In this document: positions 23,275-36,611 of the stretch, piece after piece
Layout: every line of letters begins with the position of its first letter
Position numbering within the stretch: the first letter of the stretch is position 1
From: Nematostella vectensis
Taxonomy: Eukaryota > Cnidaria > Anthozoa > Actiniaria > Edwardsiidae
NCBI RefSeq assembly: GCF_932526225.1
Contig: NC_064039.1
Coordinates: forward strand, 7,019,001 to 7,083,000
Direction: 5' to 3'
DNA: 64,000 nucleotides
Notes under the pieces: model-generated
Seen by the model: the letters and a program-made list of their open reading frames with translations, nothing else
Databases searched by the model: none
What the model was told of the DNA's origin: nothing
Program-made: the position numbers and the translations under genes

Positions 23275-26200
23275 ATGATGAATAACATTGAGCAGTTGCT
23301 TGAGGCTGCTAAGATCCTCGAAGAGAGAGATGAAGGTAAAATGGATGGGTTATCGCTTGTATTTTCGTGGCACATGTCGCTCTCACGCCCCACTAATATC
23401 CTCTTTCCGCCCAACAGTAGCAAAGAAACGTTCCCCGAACTCCTCTAGAAATCAGAAAAAATCCGCCAGGCGATCGCCTAGCTATAGGTGAGTAATTTGT
23501 TTAACCTCTGTTACTTTTGTGGGGGCGAATTCAATAGCATTGGTTTGTTTTTTTCGCAAATAAGTACGCGCGAGATTGTCAAGATGCAAATTATGGCGGC
23601 TAGCGCTTGCAGTCCGATGTACTTGTGTACATAGGCCAACCAGACCAAATTAACGACATTTTGCGAAGAACATTGAGTGTAGGATCTATGTTCTGCCGCT
23701 AGAATTGGGTGTAGCTTTATAGTTTTGATAAAATCGTGAGTTTGAACTGCCAGCGATTAAAAAGGAAATTTACATACTGCCATCAACATTCGCGTCTTTG
23801 TAAATTTCAAGACTCCCCGGGTATCTCCCGAAACGTCTCAAGCGGAGCAAAAATAATACTGAATACTCTTAAAATAGAGGACAGTCCGCTTAACTTAACG
23901 TTACTAAAATAGCCCAAATGGAGTAATAATATCCGTAAAGTGGGGTTTTGTCGTTTCGTGCAAACGAACGATGTGCTCTCATTTATGTTTCATATTCAAA
24001 ACAATCGGTCGCGAGAGCGCGTTTTTGTCGCCATCGCTCCTGCTTTCATATTTGCCGTGTGTGTGTTGGTACATTTGAACTTAATTTAAGCTTGTCCTGG
24101 AAAACATATGTTCAAAGCTGTGTGTTGACTGTTTACAATGGCTAAGAGTATTGATTAACCGAATTTATTTTTTTGTTTTCCCGCCTTGTCTCTTCACAAC
24201 TAGTCGTACAACACATAACCAGCTCGAGAAAAACCGGTAAGTACTCATGCTGTTACTTTAAGCTAATCCTCAATACTCAAAAATACTTAGTTGTTACTTT
24301 CTAGGTTCGTTACGTAAGTTAAAGATGGTTGTTATATTAATGGCGTTAGAGTCGTTTCCGTTGACTGTGATGTGTTTCGCGCCATGCCACGTGGCTAACC
24401 AAAACAACATAGCACACGTGCGCTCTCTATCCCACGAGCTCTGCAAAAGGCGCTCAAAATAACCCAATTTCCCGCGCTCCTTGCCAAATATTGTAATATG
24501 TTAAAAAGACTAGACTTTGAGTTCGTCCGGACTAGATTGTTTGTTTGGCGACTTAGAATCAAGAGCTTAGGCCACGAAGTTGACAACTATCTAAACTTTG
24601 AAGAGAAATCTAGTTGTCAAACTTGCGATTGTCATTGACTGGTACCCGCGTTGTTTCGTCAACTACAAAATATGAATACAACCAAAACCAAATATGCCTG
24701 AATTTTTTATTTTTACCCCTTTTTCTTTTACAATTCCTCTCATTGTAAATTCCAGCAAAGAAAATAATTTGACACGAGTACTTTTGACACCTCTTTTCAA
24801 ATGCTTTGAAAGAGACGGAAATTGGAAATTTCGGACTTTTTGGTCGTATCGAAAGCGTTGTGTGTAAACTAAATCATTTATTTGGGGTGTTTTGTTCCAC
24901 GTTCCAAGGAAATTTGAAACCAAATAGGCGACTTAAACCATAGAAGCATGACACACGCGAGTTTTTAACTTTTTGTTCTTTTTTTTGTGTGTTTGTGTAG
25001 ACGGGCACACCTGAGGGATTGCCTTGAGCTCTTGAAAGAACTCGTGCCTGCACCACCAGAACACCAAAAAGCTACAACATTAGCTCTGTTACAGAGCGCT
25101 CAACAATACATTCAGGTAAGGTTTCTTCATATTAACATTATCGGTTTAATAGTAGAGAGGTTCCGGTTGAATTTGTGGTAGCCATATTGTTTGGCCTTGA
25201 CGCGTTGATAATTGAATGGACGCGTTCAAATTGAGGTCGGAAATTTCGCTTGAACTTAAATGCTATCCTTTGAACACGGAAATGTTCATAATCTAGAAGA
25301 AATCTCTCCAAGATTATTGCCAGTAATTGGATTTCCTTAGCGGTCTTTTGTGCAATAGCACGAAATCAAGGTCTCATATCTTTTGAAGGGCAGATGGTTT
25401 TTGAAGCCCAAACAACCTGTTCACTGAAAACCACAGTGTGGCAAAAATAGAGTCGCATAGCGCTATTTATTTCCCGCCAAATCGACTTAGCTTTAAAATT
25501 ATAAATCCTACATGTTTTTTTTCACTTTGTGAAAGTTTGCTGTATTTTAGCAAGGGGTATAACTCAGGCGTGTTTTGTGTACTTATTAGAGTATTTTATG
25601 TCAAGTATATTTATTATTGGTCGGCGAGAATCAATATGCAATATGCATAATTCTTGTTTAGCTTTCCCCGGCCTAAGTGCACCTGTACTTGGAGCGTTTT
25701 CCAAAATAGAAATAAATATCAGTGTGATCTGGAAAGAGGAAAGCTGCTCCCGTAATTCGGATAATAAAAATGTATATAGATAATTTCTAAAATAAAAAGT
25801 TCTATCAATTTGAAAATAGACTCAGCTTATATAATTTATATTTCTTTGAAAAAATTAAACGAAATTTGCATTTGAAATCGAGGATTCGAAAATATAAGTA
25901 ATTAAGAACAGTATTATGATTTAACAGCTAAGTACTTGACACTAAACGATATTCTGTATAAGGGAAATCTTTCAGTTTGCTTAGATGCATTCCAGACTAT
26001 TATAATTTCCCTGCTATGCTTTCCTTGGTTATGTTAACACTTTAAGCAATGTTACATATGACTTTATACTGTGTTGTAACTAAGCCGACAGCTAGCCGGG
26101 AACTGATTTATGGCTTTTATGATCAGGGTCTTTACATTCTAATGATTTTCTTTAGAAATTTAAATTTCTTGGCAGGCCATCACATCAAATCTGTTCTGTC

Positions 26201-27561
26201 CTGTTTTCCATTGGCCAAAAAATTTAGTTGCTGAACACTTAAACCTGAGTTTAAAGCCATTCAAACCGTTTATGTTAACTACTTACAAAGTGCTAGGAAG
26301 TAATGTTGAACTAGTATGAGATGAAAAGCCATATCATTGCCAGTATGAATATATGTGACTGTCAATCATTCAGTATATGTAAAGGGATTTGACAAGATCC
26401 CATGCTGTTCCCCATACAATGTATAATACCCTTCTTGGCCAATCTTATGCATGAAGTGGCATGCAGGCGAAATTGATCACAATATGTCCCTATTGTTCTC
26501 CCTAGTAACCATCGCAGGTGGAGCTGAAAATGTAAACCCATTTTCCTCAACTAGGTTGGAATGATTAGAATAATATTTTCAAAAATATATTTTTGCAAAG
26601 ATTGTAAGTAAAAATAAGGTCTGATTTACTATCAACAATCTTAGGGGTTTTTTTCCTTAAGAATAAGACTTGAATAAGTCTTCTTTATTTGGCTTTTTGA
26701 ATTACTATTTCATTACAACAGCCCAAATTTCTTTAAAATATTGTTTTATTTTCCTTTTTATGTAGTTTTGTTTCCCAACATTTTTGCCTAATTTACCATT
26801 TATTATAATCAATATGCTCCCCCACTAAGAAATATTTATTTCAAACAAAGTGTTATTTTGATTTGTGATTCAAAGACTATTTGACACACCTCAATACATC
26901 AATGTTCTTTTGGAATAATAATAATTCCCTGGTATTGATCTTTGTTTCCACTTTTTGGTTTGTTGAGAATGCTGATTTATTTTTACCATAGCATATTTAT
27001 TATCAAAGATTAGCCCAAAGGCAAAATACATCATAAGTATGGTAATTAAAAAAAAGTAATACATACATTATTCTAATGGAGAGTTGTTGAATTCTTTTTT
27101 ATCTTAATAGGAATATAACATAGCTCTATTACATGATGTTCAAATAAGGATTGGACCAATTTTACAGTTTGTCCACAAGACAGATTTGGTTTAGATATTT
27201 TTACCTGTAACTTATTCCTTTGATAGGTTTCTAACCCTATCTTATGTATTTTTTCCTTTTTAACATCCAGGTTTTACAAACCTCTGAGAAAGAAGCTTTA
27301 GAAGCAAAACAAAAACTTTATAAGCAACAGATGCAGTTACGGCAAAAACTAGTCTGCCTAAAGGAGAGTGTGGATGGGAAGAGACCAAGAACATCAGAAG
27401 GAGACTCCATGACCAGTGAGGAGATAGACATTGAAAATGATGAGGAAATGGGCTATGCAAGCAGCGAATCAGAAGACCGTTGTAGCATGGAAAGTATGGG
27501 GAGTGGAGGAAGTGACTGCGGACTGACTGTCAATACAAGACGAGCACTTGGCATGTCCTAA
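23275..27561 (+). CDS. MXD: MXD/MAD-family bHLH-zip transcriptional repressor
   Basis: Five exons with perfect phase: 23275-23335, 23418-23487, 24204-24236, 25001-25115, 27271-27561, giving 189 residues. The N-terminus NNIEQLLEAAKILEERDE is a Sin3-interaction (SID) helix. Residues about 45-100 hold the basic region HNQLEKNRR and helix-loop-helix (LRDCLELLKELV, then KATTLALLQSAQQYI). A leucine zipper follows in the last exon (LQTSEKEAL to KLVCLKE), then an acidic serine-rich tail. Known family role: dimerises with MAX, binds CACGTG E-boxes and recruits Sin3/HDAC, opposing MYC. The start is the first ATG of an ATGATG pair directly before the SID. It is a single cnidarian-type orthologue of vertebrate MXD1-4/MXI1, so no paralogue number is assigned. 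Confidence 0.92.
24388..24420. promoter_or_regulatory. two CACGTG E-boxes in MXD intron 3
   Basis: Perfect E-box palindromes at 24388-24393 and 24415-24420, 27 bp apart, in the intron following the basic-region exon. A third is upstream at 22796-22801. MXD-MAX and MYC-MAX bind this hexamer, so autoregulation is possible but only inferred. Confidence 0.35.
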
Positions 27562-29639
27562 AGGTGGTAAATCCTAGCTTGAGATTATCAAATTACTAGC
27601 TTACAGAATACAGTTTACTTGTTAGTTTTAGTTGTCTGGTTTAGTTGTCTAAATTGTTTGTATGTGTTTGGTCTTAGTTAAAATCTTCACAGTTCCTAGA
27701 ACTGTAGGCAAATTAGTGATAATTTTGATCTAGGATGACTAAAATAATATTTAATTATTTGTTTTGATGCTTCAAAAGCATAATTCACAGAACATCAGTA
27801 CATAACATAGAAATTTGTCAAGAGTTCCAAGCCATAGTTTGTGCTATGCAATAGTTAGAACAGTCCAGTTTTATGCCAAGGCAGAAGTCTTCATAGCAGC
27901 TTGGGTATACATAGAAATTTACAAAATGAACTCTACAGTAAAATTGCAAGCTATTAGTAAGTTCTCTATAGAGTATAGCTATAAGATCAGAATGAAAATG
28001 TATGTTTATGAAATTATAGTATTTTAATGTACATACAAGTCTTCGTGTACATTGAAGTGAACTCCAGTTGCCTAGTATTGCCTTGAGTATAAATTTGTGT
28101 AGGGTTTTGTTTTTATTTCATTTGCAGCAGATTACTTGTATTTTTATTGTTTGAGCTTCATTCTTTTTAAGAGCACCATCTGGGCAGCCGGCACCCATCA
28201 CGGATTATTCGTTCTCAATGCAGCTTTTAAATATAATACACCTTGCAGTTTTATGCAAGGACGACATGTGATGAGAGATGAACACTTGTTTTCTTGAAGT
28301 GTATTATAGTAATAATCTTTGTCTAGACAAATCCTCACGATCTCAATAAGTTGCAGGTTTAATTTACTTTAATACCTCTAACTGAACATTATTATTCTTG
28401 ACCTGTACATTCATGTAAATGTATATTAATTCTATCTTAGAAGGTCAGGGAGTCTTCTTTGTACAAATGCACAAGCCTGTATTGTCACAGTTTATTGGTC
28501 ATTAGTTCTGGCTCTTGTCTTTCCATTCCAGCCAATTGTTGTAAGGTTTGTCCCTTGGCTGTTAAAGATATTTTGTTCAACCTTAAGAGATCACAACCTC
28601 ACATGCAGGAATCAATTCAATGAAATTTATATTAAGTGAATGCTACACTTTAAATATAAACTTTATTTGAATTGTTTCCAGTCGGAAAAAGTAAAGTATT
28701 GTTTTTTTATATTACTTTTGATCAGTTTTTTCTTCAGGCAATTGCATGTCTCATTCAAAGTAAACATTTAACTTCTTTCATGGGTTTATTTTTACGTCAT
28801 GTAAAACATGGTAAATCTAAATTAATCTTCTTTCTCATATACCTATAATAATTATACAAAGGCATAAAGCTCATCTAACACAAATAGAAAAAGTGTAAAT
28901 TAATTCTTAAACCTGTCACTCCCAGGTCTTATATCTTATTCAAAATTACAGTATTTATAACTTAGCCGGTGCTTAGGTCACCTTGTACAAAACAGCCACG
29001 CCTTGTAAATGGCTAGAATGACGGTGTTGGTATTTTTATCGTGATCTGTAAATAATATGTATTTTTAAAGACAAGTGTATTCCTGTGACTTGTATTTTAT
29101 AAATTATTACCAAAGTTTCAAGGAATTAGTAAAGGTGGTTTCAACCTCTCATCTGAATCGTCCTGTGGTGTTCGATGCAAAATGCGAAGATTCTGATCAT
29201 CTCGTATATGATGTAGACGCTCTGCCGCTTCAGTCCTTCCCTTTCTGCGACCCACGAGACGATATTTGCTAAACTAAGGATGTCCTTTATAACAGGTGTG
29301 AAGTGCGGCGTCTGTGTATAAAAAGGCGCGGCTTCCGCACATGGCCACAAACGGCTAAACCCCTGACGCCCTCCCATTCAGTCTTGCAATTGACTTTCTT
29401 TACAGACAATGGGATTTGCGCTTGTCAAGACACGGATCTACTACTATACTGTATCTCTATAACAAAGCAGTAAAAACAAAGGCATAAACGATTGCAATAA
29501 CTAGTTCAGGTTTCCGTGACAATGTTATTGGTTCCAGACGGCTTGCCTTTCGAGCATAAGCGGGTCATATCAGAGTTTAGTGAGCTTTACGCGTGTAATA
29601 AGGGAGTGTCGATTGAATACCTTGCGGGGGAGGGAAGAT
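27562..29639. other. MXD 3' flank and intergenic, no gene recognised
   Basis: AT-rich. The proximal part is presumably MXD 3' UTR. No clear exon or RNA gene is seen. Short open frames near 29075-29377 overlap on both strands and lack recognisable content. Confidence 0.5.
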
Positions 29640-31990
29640 TTTGACTCGAGCCACCTTAAAATTTCAGAGCCCCCACCACCTCGATTAAAGAATTTATTTC
29701 GTTCCCCCAACTTCTATTCCCTATTTGTAAGGAAATGACCGAAAACTGAGAAGGGGAGCAAGGGTGAGCAAGAAATAAGGACTTGACCAATGAGGAACGG
29801 GGATGAGCAAGGAATATAGCCTTGACTGAACAACGGAGAACAGGAGTGAGCAAAGATGTGCAAGGAATGGACTTGACCGTAAAACTGAGAACAGAGGTGA
29901 GCAAAAGGGAGCAGAGGTGTGCAAGGAATGGACTTGATCGTAAAACTGAGGACAGGAGTGAGCGAAAGGGAGCAAAGGTGTGTAAGGAATGGACTTGATC
30001 GTAAAACTGAGGACAGGAGTGAGCGAAAGGGAGCAAAGGTGTGTAAGGAATGGACTTTATCGTAAAACTGAGGACAGGGGTGAGCAAAAGGGAGCAAAGG
30101 TGTGTAAGGAATGGACTTGATCGTAAAACTGAGGACATGGGTGAGCAGAAGGGAGCAAAGGTGTGTAAGGAATGGACTTGATCGTAAAACTGAGGACAGA
30201 GGTGAGCGAAAGGGGGTAAGGGTGTGCAAGGAATGGACTTCATCGTAAAACTGAGGACATGGGTGAGCAAAAGGGAGCAAAGGTGTGTAAGGAATGGACT
30301 TGATCGTAAAACTGAGGACAGAGGTGAGCGAAAGGGGGGTAAGGGTGTGCAAGGAATGGACTTGATCGTAAAACTGAGGACAGAGGTAAGCAAAAGGGAG
30401 CAAAGTTGTGCAAGGAATGGACTTGATCATAAAATGCCCTAAAATGGAGGACAGAGGTGAGCGAAAAGGTGCAAGGAATGGACTTGATCGTAAATCTGAG
30501 GGCAGGAGTGAGCAAGAGAGCAAAGGTGTGCAAGGAATGGACTTGACCGTAAAACTGAGGACAGGGGTGAGCGAAAGGGAGCAAAGGTGTGCGAGGAATG
30601 GACTTGACTGTAAAACTGAGAACAGAGGTGAGCAAAAGGGAGCAAAGGTGTGCAAGGAATGAATTTGATCGTAAAACTGAGGACAGGGGTGAGCAAAAGG
30701 GAGCGAAGGTGTGTAAGGAATGGACTTGATCGTAAGACTGAGGACAGGGGTGAGCGAAAGGGAGCAATGTGCAAGGAATGGACTTGATCGTAAAACTGAG
30801 GACAGGGGTGAGCAAAAGGGAGCAAAGGTGTGTAAGGAATGGACTTGGTCGTAAAACTGAGGGCAGGAGTGAGCAAGAGAGCAAAGGTGTGCAAGGAATG
30901 GACTTGATCATAAAATGCCCTAAAATGGAGGACAGAGGTGAGCGAAAGGGTGCAAGGAATGGACTTGATCGTAAAACTGAGGGCAGGAGTGAGCAAGAGA
31001 GCAAAGGTGTGCAAGGAATGGACTTGACCGTAAAACTGAGGACAGGGGTGAGGGAAAGGGAGCAAAGGTGTGCGGGGAATGGACTTGACTGTAAATCTGA
31101 GAACAGAGGTGAGCAAAAGGGAGCAAAGGTGTGCAAGGAATGGATTTGATCGTAAAACTGAGGACAGGGGTGAGCAAAAGGGAGCGAAGGTGTGTAAGGA
31201 ATGGACTTGATCGTAAGACTGAGGACAGGGGTGAGCGAAAGGGAGCAATGTGCAAGGAATGGACTTGATCGTAAAACTGAGGACAGGGGTGAGCAAAAGG
31301 GAGCAAAGGGGTGTAAGGTGTGTAAGGAATGGACTTGGTCGTAAAACTGAGGGCAGGAGTGAGCAAGAGAGCAAAGGTGTGCAAGGAATGGACTTGATCG
31401 TAAAACTGGGGACAGGCAAAAGGTGGCAAAGGTGTGCAAGGAATGGACTTGATCGTAAATCTGAGGGCAGGAGTGAGCAAGAGAGCAAAGGTGTGCAAGG
31501 AATGGACTTGATCGTAAATCTGAGGGCAGGAGTGAGCAAGAGAGCAAAGGTGTGCAAGGAATGGACTTGACCGTAAAACTGAGGACAGGGGTGAGCGAAA
31601 GGGAGCAATGTGCAAGGAATGGACTTGATCGTTAAACTGAGGACAGGGGTGCGCAAAAGGGAGCAATGTGCAAGGAATGGACTTGATCGTAAACCTGAGG
31701 GCAGGCAAAAGGGAGCAAAGGTGTGTAAGGAATGGACTTGATCGTAAAACTGAGGACAGGGGCGAGCGAAAGGGAGCAATGTGCAAGGAATGGACTTGAT
31801 CGTTAAACTGAGGACAGGGGTGCGCAAAAGGGAGCAATGTGCAAGGAATGGACTTGATCGTAAACCTGAGGGCAGGCAAAAGGGAGCAAAGGTGTGCAAG
31901 GAATGGACTTGACCATAAAACAGAGGACAGTGGTGAGGAGGCATAGGCAGGTAATAAGGCCCTGACCGGACAACGGGGAACGAAGTGAGC
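29640..31990 (-). repeat. 61-bp satellite array, about 33 units
   Basis: The unit GGACTTGATCGTAAAACTGA, then GGACAGGGGTGAGC, then AAAAGGGAGCAAAGG, then TGTGCAAGGAAT repeats with a 61-bp period (for example GGAAT at 29986 and 30047). Shorter variants lack blocks (GGGAGCAATGTGCAAGG; AAAATGCCCTAAAATGG). Larger blocks are themselves duplicated (compare about 30455-30780 with 30935-31265). The minus-strand unit contains no stop trinucleotide in any frame, so open frames up to 565 codons arise. Flanking units at both ends (29700-29870, 31905-31990) are diverged. Confidence 0.95.
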
Positions 31991-32034
31991 GAGAAATATG
32001 GAATTGTAACTGGTAAAAAGTGAAAAAAATATAC

Positions 32035-32160
32035 ATATATATTCGAGGCCGAGAATCGAACCTCGTCCAGATCAGGTAAAATGTGAAAAAATAGACCATA
32101 CTTCCAGACATCCGCTGAATCACCGTATGGCAGCATAAGGCTTTACGGCTAAGCTGGAGA
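32035..32160 (-). ncRNA. tRNA-like Pol III unit (possible tRNA pseudogene or SINE head)
   Basis: On the minus strand an A-box-like GGTGATTCAGCGG is followed after about 65 bp by a good B-box GGTTCGATTCTC with a four-pair stem (CGAG/CTCG), then by a run of seven T near 32025-32031. I could not fold a full cloverleaf with a paired acceptor stem, so a functional tRNA is not claimed. Confidence 0.3.
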
Positions 32161-32530
32161 TTTCGGCCCCAGCACCGCTATCTAGCGAACTGTACAACAC
32201 AAAGGAACCTGAAGTACCCTTGCATTAATGGGGAGGCAATAACCAGAATCCCGGACCTGTCTTAGTCGGTTACGCCACGCACAGCTCGCTGAGGAGTACA
32301 CTGAAAAAAATCGGGGTCTTTTTCACGCTGGCGTCCCTTGAGAATAGGTGTGTTGGTACAGTAATGTAGTAATATCGTCATCATGTGCAGCGCATTACGT
32401 CCTACTACGACCAAGGTTAGGTTTAAATTGTCTTTGCACTTCTTTGTCCAGTCACGCACGTGCATATGAAATTGTTTGTACCTCGAACAACAAAAGCAAG
32501 CTACATAGAAACGCAATCTAAGCTGTTTTG

Positions 32531-35500
32531 CCAGGGGCGGGCGGGGTACTCAGCCTGTGTTTGGGTATAGGGGTGCCGCTGGGGGTTTTGAAAACTGGCC
32601 CTGTTTAGGACAAAAATTCTGAAAAACCATACCCTGTTTAAGACAAAACCCTTGATTTTAGGATCCTGATTTGGACAACACCCTCAATTTTAGGACCCTG
32701 TTGATTTATAACTTCTTTATTGGGTAAAAACACATCTTTAAGACACGTTTCATCAAGCATTAAACTCCAATTACTTAGTCTAAAAAAATGCTGTCATATA
32801 TCTATTTAAAGACTGTTTTCAAAATAGAATGTCAAATGATCAATTTGATAATTGGGTGCAAAAATAGCACTGTTAATTAGTGCAAGGTTGCTTCAACAGA
32901 AACGTAAACAACAGCTCTTAACATACTATTAAATGTACATCATATTAAATACACTAAATACAATTTGATATCAATAACAATTTGCCAATTTTGTCATAAC
33001 TAAACACTTTATAGTAATAGCTATTACGACATTACTTCCGACATTACTTGGTCTCCCTGGATACTTTTCACGCAACACAATTCTTAAGGCGATCGGATAA
33101 AACCGAGGCCAGGTTTAAATTCGATCGATACTTTTTCGCGGCAGTCTTTTATCGCAAAATCGATCGCAGAACCAAGCACCTGTTAGCACGTGAGAGCAAG
33201 CAAGGCAATCAGATCGGCGCGGGATCAGCGGTTACGAGTTTTAGCAAGGCAACCAATACGGACAGCCTTCCTTAAAATTATGTACCCAGTTCAGGACAGA
33301 GAGAGGCCTGGAATATATACCCTGTTCAGGACAGAGAGAGGCCTGGAATATATACCCTGTTCAGGACAGAGAGAGGCCTGGAATATATACCCTGTTCAGG
33401 ACAGAGAGAGGCCTGGAATATATACCCTGTTCAGGACAGAGAGAGGCCTGAAATATATACCCTGTTCAGGACAGAGAGAGGCCTGGAATATATACCCTGT
33501 TCAGGACAGAGAGAGGCCTGAAATATATACCCTGTTCAGGACAGAGAGAGGCCTGAAATATATACCCTGTTCAGGGCAGAGAGGCCTGAAATATATACCC
33601 TGTTCAGGGCAGAGAGAGGCCTGAAATGTATACCCTGTTCAGGACAGAGAGGCCTGAAATGTATACCCTGTTCAGGACAGAGAGAGGCCTGAAATATATA
33701 CCCTGTTCAGGGCAGAGAGGCCTGAAATATATACCCTGTTCAGGGCAGAGAGAGGCCTGAAATGTATACCCTGTTCAGGACAGAGAGGCCTGAAATGTAT
33801 ACCCTGTTCAGGACAGAGAGAGGCCTGGAATATATACCCTGTTCAGGACAGAGAGGCCTGAAATATATACCCTGTTCAGGACAGAGAGAGGCCTGAAATA
33901 TATACCCTGTTCAGGACAGAGAGAGGCCTGAAATATATACCCTGTTCAGGACAGAGAGAGGCCTGAAATATATACCCTGTTCAGGGCAGAGAGGCCTGAA
34001 ATATATACCCTGTTCAGGGCAGAGAGAGGCCTGAAATGTATACCCTGTTCAGGACAGAGAGGCCTGAAATGTATACCCTGTTCAGGACAGAGAGAGGCCT
34101 GAAATATATACCCAGTTCAGGACAGAGAGAGGCCTGAAATATATACCCTGTTCAGGGCAGAGAGAGGCCTGAAATGTATACCCTGTTCAGGACAGAGAGG
34201 CCTGAAATGTATACCCTGTTTAGGGCAGAGAGAGGCCTGGAATATATACCCAGTTCAGGGCAGAGAGGCCTGAAATATATACCCTGTTCAGGACAGAGAG
34301 AGGCCTGGAATATATACCCAGTTCAGGGCAGAGAGGCCTGAAATATATACCCTGTTCAGGGCAGAGAGAGGCCTGAAATGTATACCCTGTTCAGGACAGA
34401 GAGGCCTGAAATGTATACCCTGTTCAGGACAGAGAGAGGCCTGAAATATATACCCAGTTCAGGACAGAGAGGCCTGAAATGTATACCCTGTTCAGGACAG
34501 AGAGAGGCCTGAAATATATACCCTGTTCAGGGCAGAGAGAGGCCTGAAATGTATACCCTGTTCAGGACAGAGAGGCCTGAAATGTATACCCTGTTCAGGA
34601 CAGAGAGAGGCCTGAAATATATACCCTGTTCAGGACAGAGAGAGGCCTGAAATATATACCCTGTTCAGGACAGAGAGAGGCCTGAAATATATACCCTGTT
34701 CAGGGCAGAGAGGCCTGAAATGTATACCCTGTTTAGGACAGACAGGCCTGAAATGTATACCCTGTTTAGGACAGAGAGGCCTGAAATATATACCCTGTTT
34801 AGGACAGAGAGGCCTGAAATATATACCCTGTTTAGGACAGAGAGGCCTGAAATATATACCATGTTTAGGACAGAGAGGCCTGAAATATATACCCTGTTTA
34901 GGACAGAGAGGCCTGAAATATATACTCTGTTTAGGACAGAGGCCTGAAATATATACTCTGTTTAGGACAGAGAGGCCTGAAATATATACCCTGTTTAGGA
35001 CAGAGAGGCCTGAAATATATACCCTGTTTAGGACAGAGGCCTGAAATGTATACCCTGTTTAGGACAGAGAGGCCTGAAATGTATACCCTGTTTAGGACAG
35101 AGAGGCCTGAAATATATACCCTGTTTAGGACAGAGAGGCCCTAAATGTATACCCTGTTTAGGACAGAGAGGCCTGAAATGTATACCCTGTTTAGGACAGA
35201 GAGGCCTGAAATGTATACCCTGTTCAGGACAGAGAGGCCTGAAATGTATACACTGTTCAGGACAGAGAGGCCTGAAATGTATACCCTGTTGAGGACAGAG
35301 AGGCCTGAAATGTATACCCTGTTTAGGACAGAGAGGCCTGAAATGTATACCCTGTTCAGGACAGAGAGGGCTGAAATATATACCCTGTTTAGGACAGAGA
35401 GGCCTGAAATATATACCATGTTTAGGACAGAGAGGCTTGAAATGTATACCCTGTTTAGGACAGAGAGGCCTGGGATGTATACCCTGTTTAGGACAGAGAG

Positions 35501-36306
35501 GCCTGAAATGTATACCCAGTTTAGGACAGAGAGGCCTGAAATGTATACCCTGTTCAGGACAGAGAGGCCTGAAATATATACCCTGTTAAGGACAGAGAGG
35601 CCTGAAATATATACCCTGTTTAGGACAGAGGCCTGAAATGTATACCCTGTTTAGGACAGAGAGGCCTGAAATGTATACTCTGTTCAGGACAGAGAGGCCC
35701 TAAATGTATACCCTGTTTAGGACAGAGAGGCCTGAAATGTATACCCTGTTTAGGACAGAGAGGCCTGAAATGTATACCCTGTTCAGGACAGAGAGGCCTG
35801 AAATGTATACACTGTTCAGGACAGAGAGGCCTGAAATGTATACCCTGTTTAGGACAGAGAGGCCTGAAATATATACCCTGTTTAGGACAGAGGCCTGAAA
35901 TGTATACCCTGTTTAGGACAGAGAGGCCTGAAATGTATACTCTGTTCAGGACAGAGAGGCCCTAAATGTATACCCTGTTTAGGACAGAGAGGCCTGAAAT
36001 GTATACCCTGTTTAGGACAGAGAGGCCTGAAATGTATACCCTGTTCAGGACAGAGAGGCCTGAAATGTATACACTGTTCAGGACAGAGAGGCCTGAAATG
36101 TATACCCTGTTGAGGACAGAGAGGCCTGAAATGTATACCCTGTTGAGGACAGAGAGGCCTGAAATGTATACCCTGTTTAGGACAGAGAGGCCTGAAATGT
36201 ATACCCTGTTTAGGACAGAGAGGCCTGAAATGTATACCCTGTTTAGGACAGAGAGGTAAAAAAACCATACCCTTTCCAGCGGCACGTCCCGGTATAGCCC
36301 ATATAA
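32531..36306. mobile_element. foldback element containing an expanded satellite
   Basis: The left part reads GGGTATAGGGGTGCCGCTGG (about 32566). The right part (about 36270-36300) is the inverse, with CCAGCGGCACGTCCCGGTAT. Next to both arms lie ACCATACCCTGTTTA-type segments, the presumed ancestor of the internal tandem unit. The left outer end CAGGGGCGGGCGGGG resembles DNA-transposon termini. The right outer end and a target duplication are not clear. Unique AT-rich sequence occupies about 32750-33275. Confidence 0.6.
33280..36255. repeat. 33/35-bp satellite, about 90 units
   Basis: The unit is GGCCTGAAATRTATACCCTG plus TTYAGGACAGAGA(GA). The left half (33280 to about 34720) mixes 35- and 33-bp units and has GTTCAGG. 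The right half is almost all 33-bp units with mostly GTTTAGG, plus a few 31-bp units. Because 33 is a multiple of 3, the right half stays open as an 11-residue repeat (MYTLFRTERPE) on + and as two repeat frames on -. A rare GGCCCTAAATG variant near 35137, 35697 and 35959 marks higher-order duplications. Confidence 0.95.
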
Positions 36307-36611
36307 TGCAGTATGTTTTGTTCTTAGGTTTTATAGACTACTGTTATTAAACCTCGTAAGCTACTCTTCTCCTAAAGAGTTTTTCAGATTCTTGAGGTCA
36401 TATTTATCTTGGCACAGGCATCGGATTCATCGGGGGTGTGGGGGCCTCAAACCTAAATATAGCGTCCAAAAATTATTAATCATGCGATTTGAAGTGTAAA
36501 GTCTCGCACGCTATAACGACGCACTTTGAAATAAAAAAACGCTTTGTTATAAAATCTGACGCACCAAATAATTTTCATCGAAGTATTTGCCAATAAATAT
36601 TATATATTTAT

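Noticed and set aside
29656-32136. Several long minus-strand open frames (245-565 codons) as protein genes
   Set aside because: They overlap in different frames and are translations of the stop-free 61-bp satellite, with no start context, introns or domain.
33280-36255. CRISPR-like array
   Set aside because: Units are contiguous with no unique spacers, in a genome with spliced animal genes.
33190-36285. Repeat proteins MYTLFRTERPE / SVLNRVYISGL from the 33-bp array
   Set aside because: Openness follows from a 33-bp unit being a multiple of three; both strands are open and frames break wherever 31- or 35-bp units occur.
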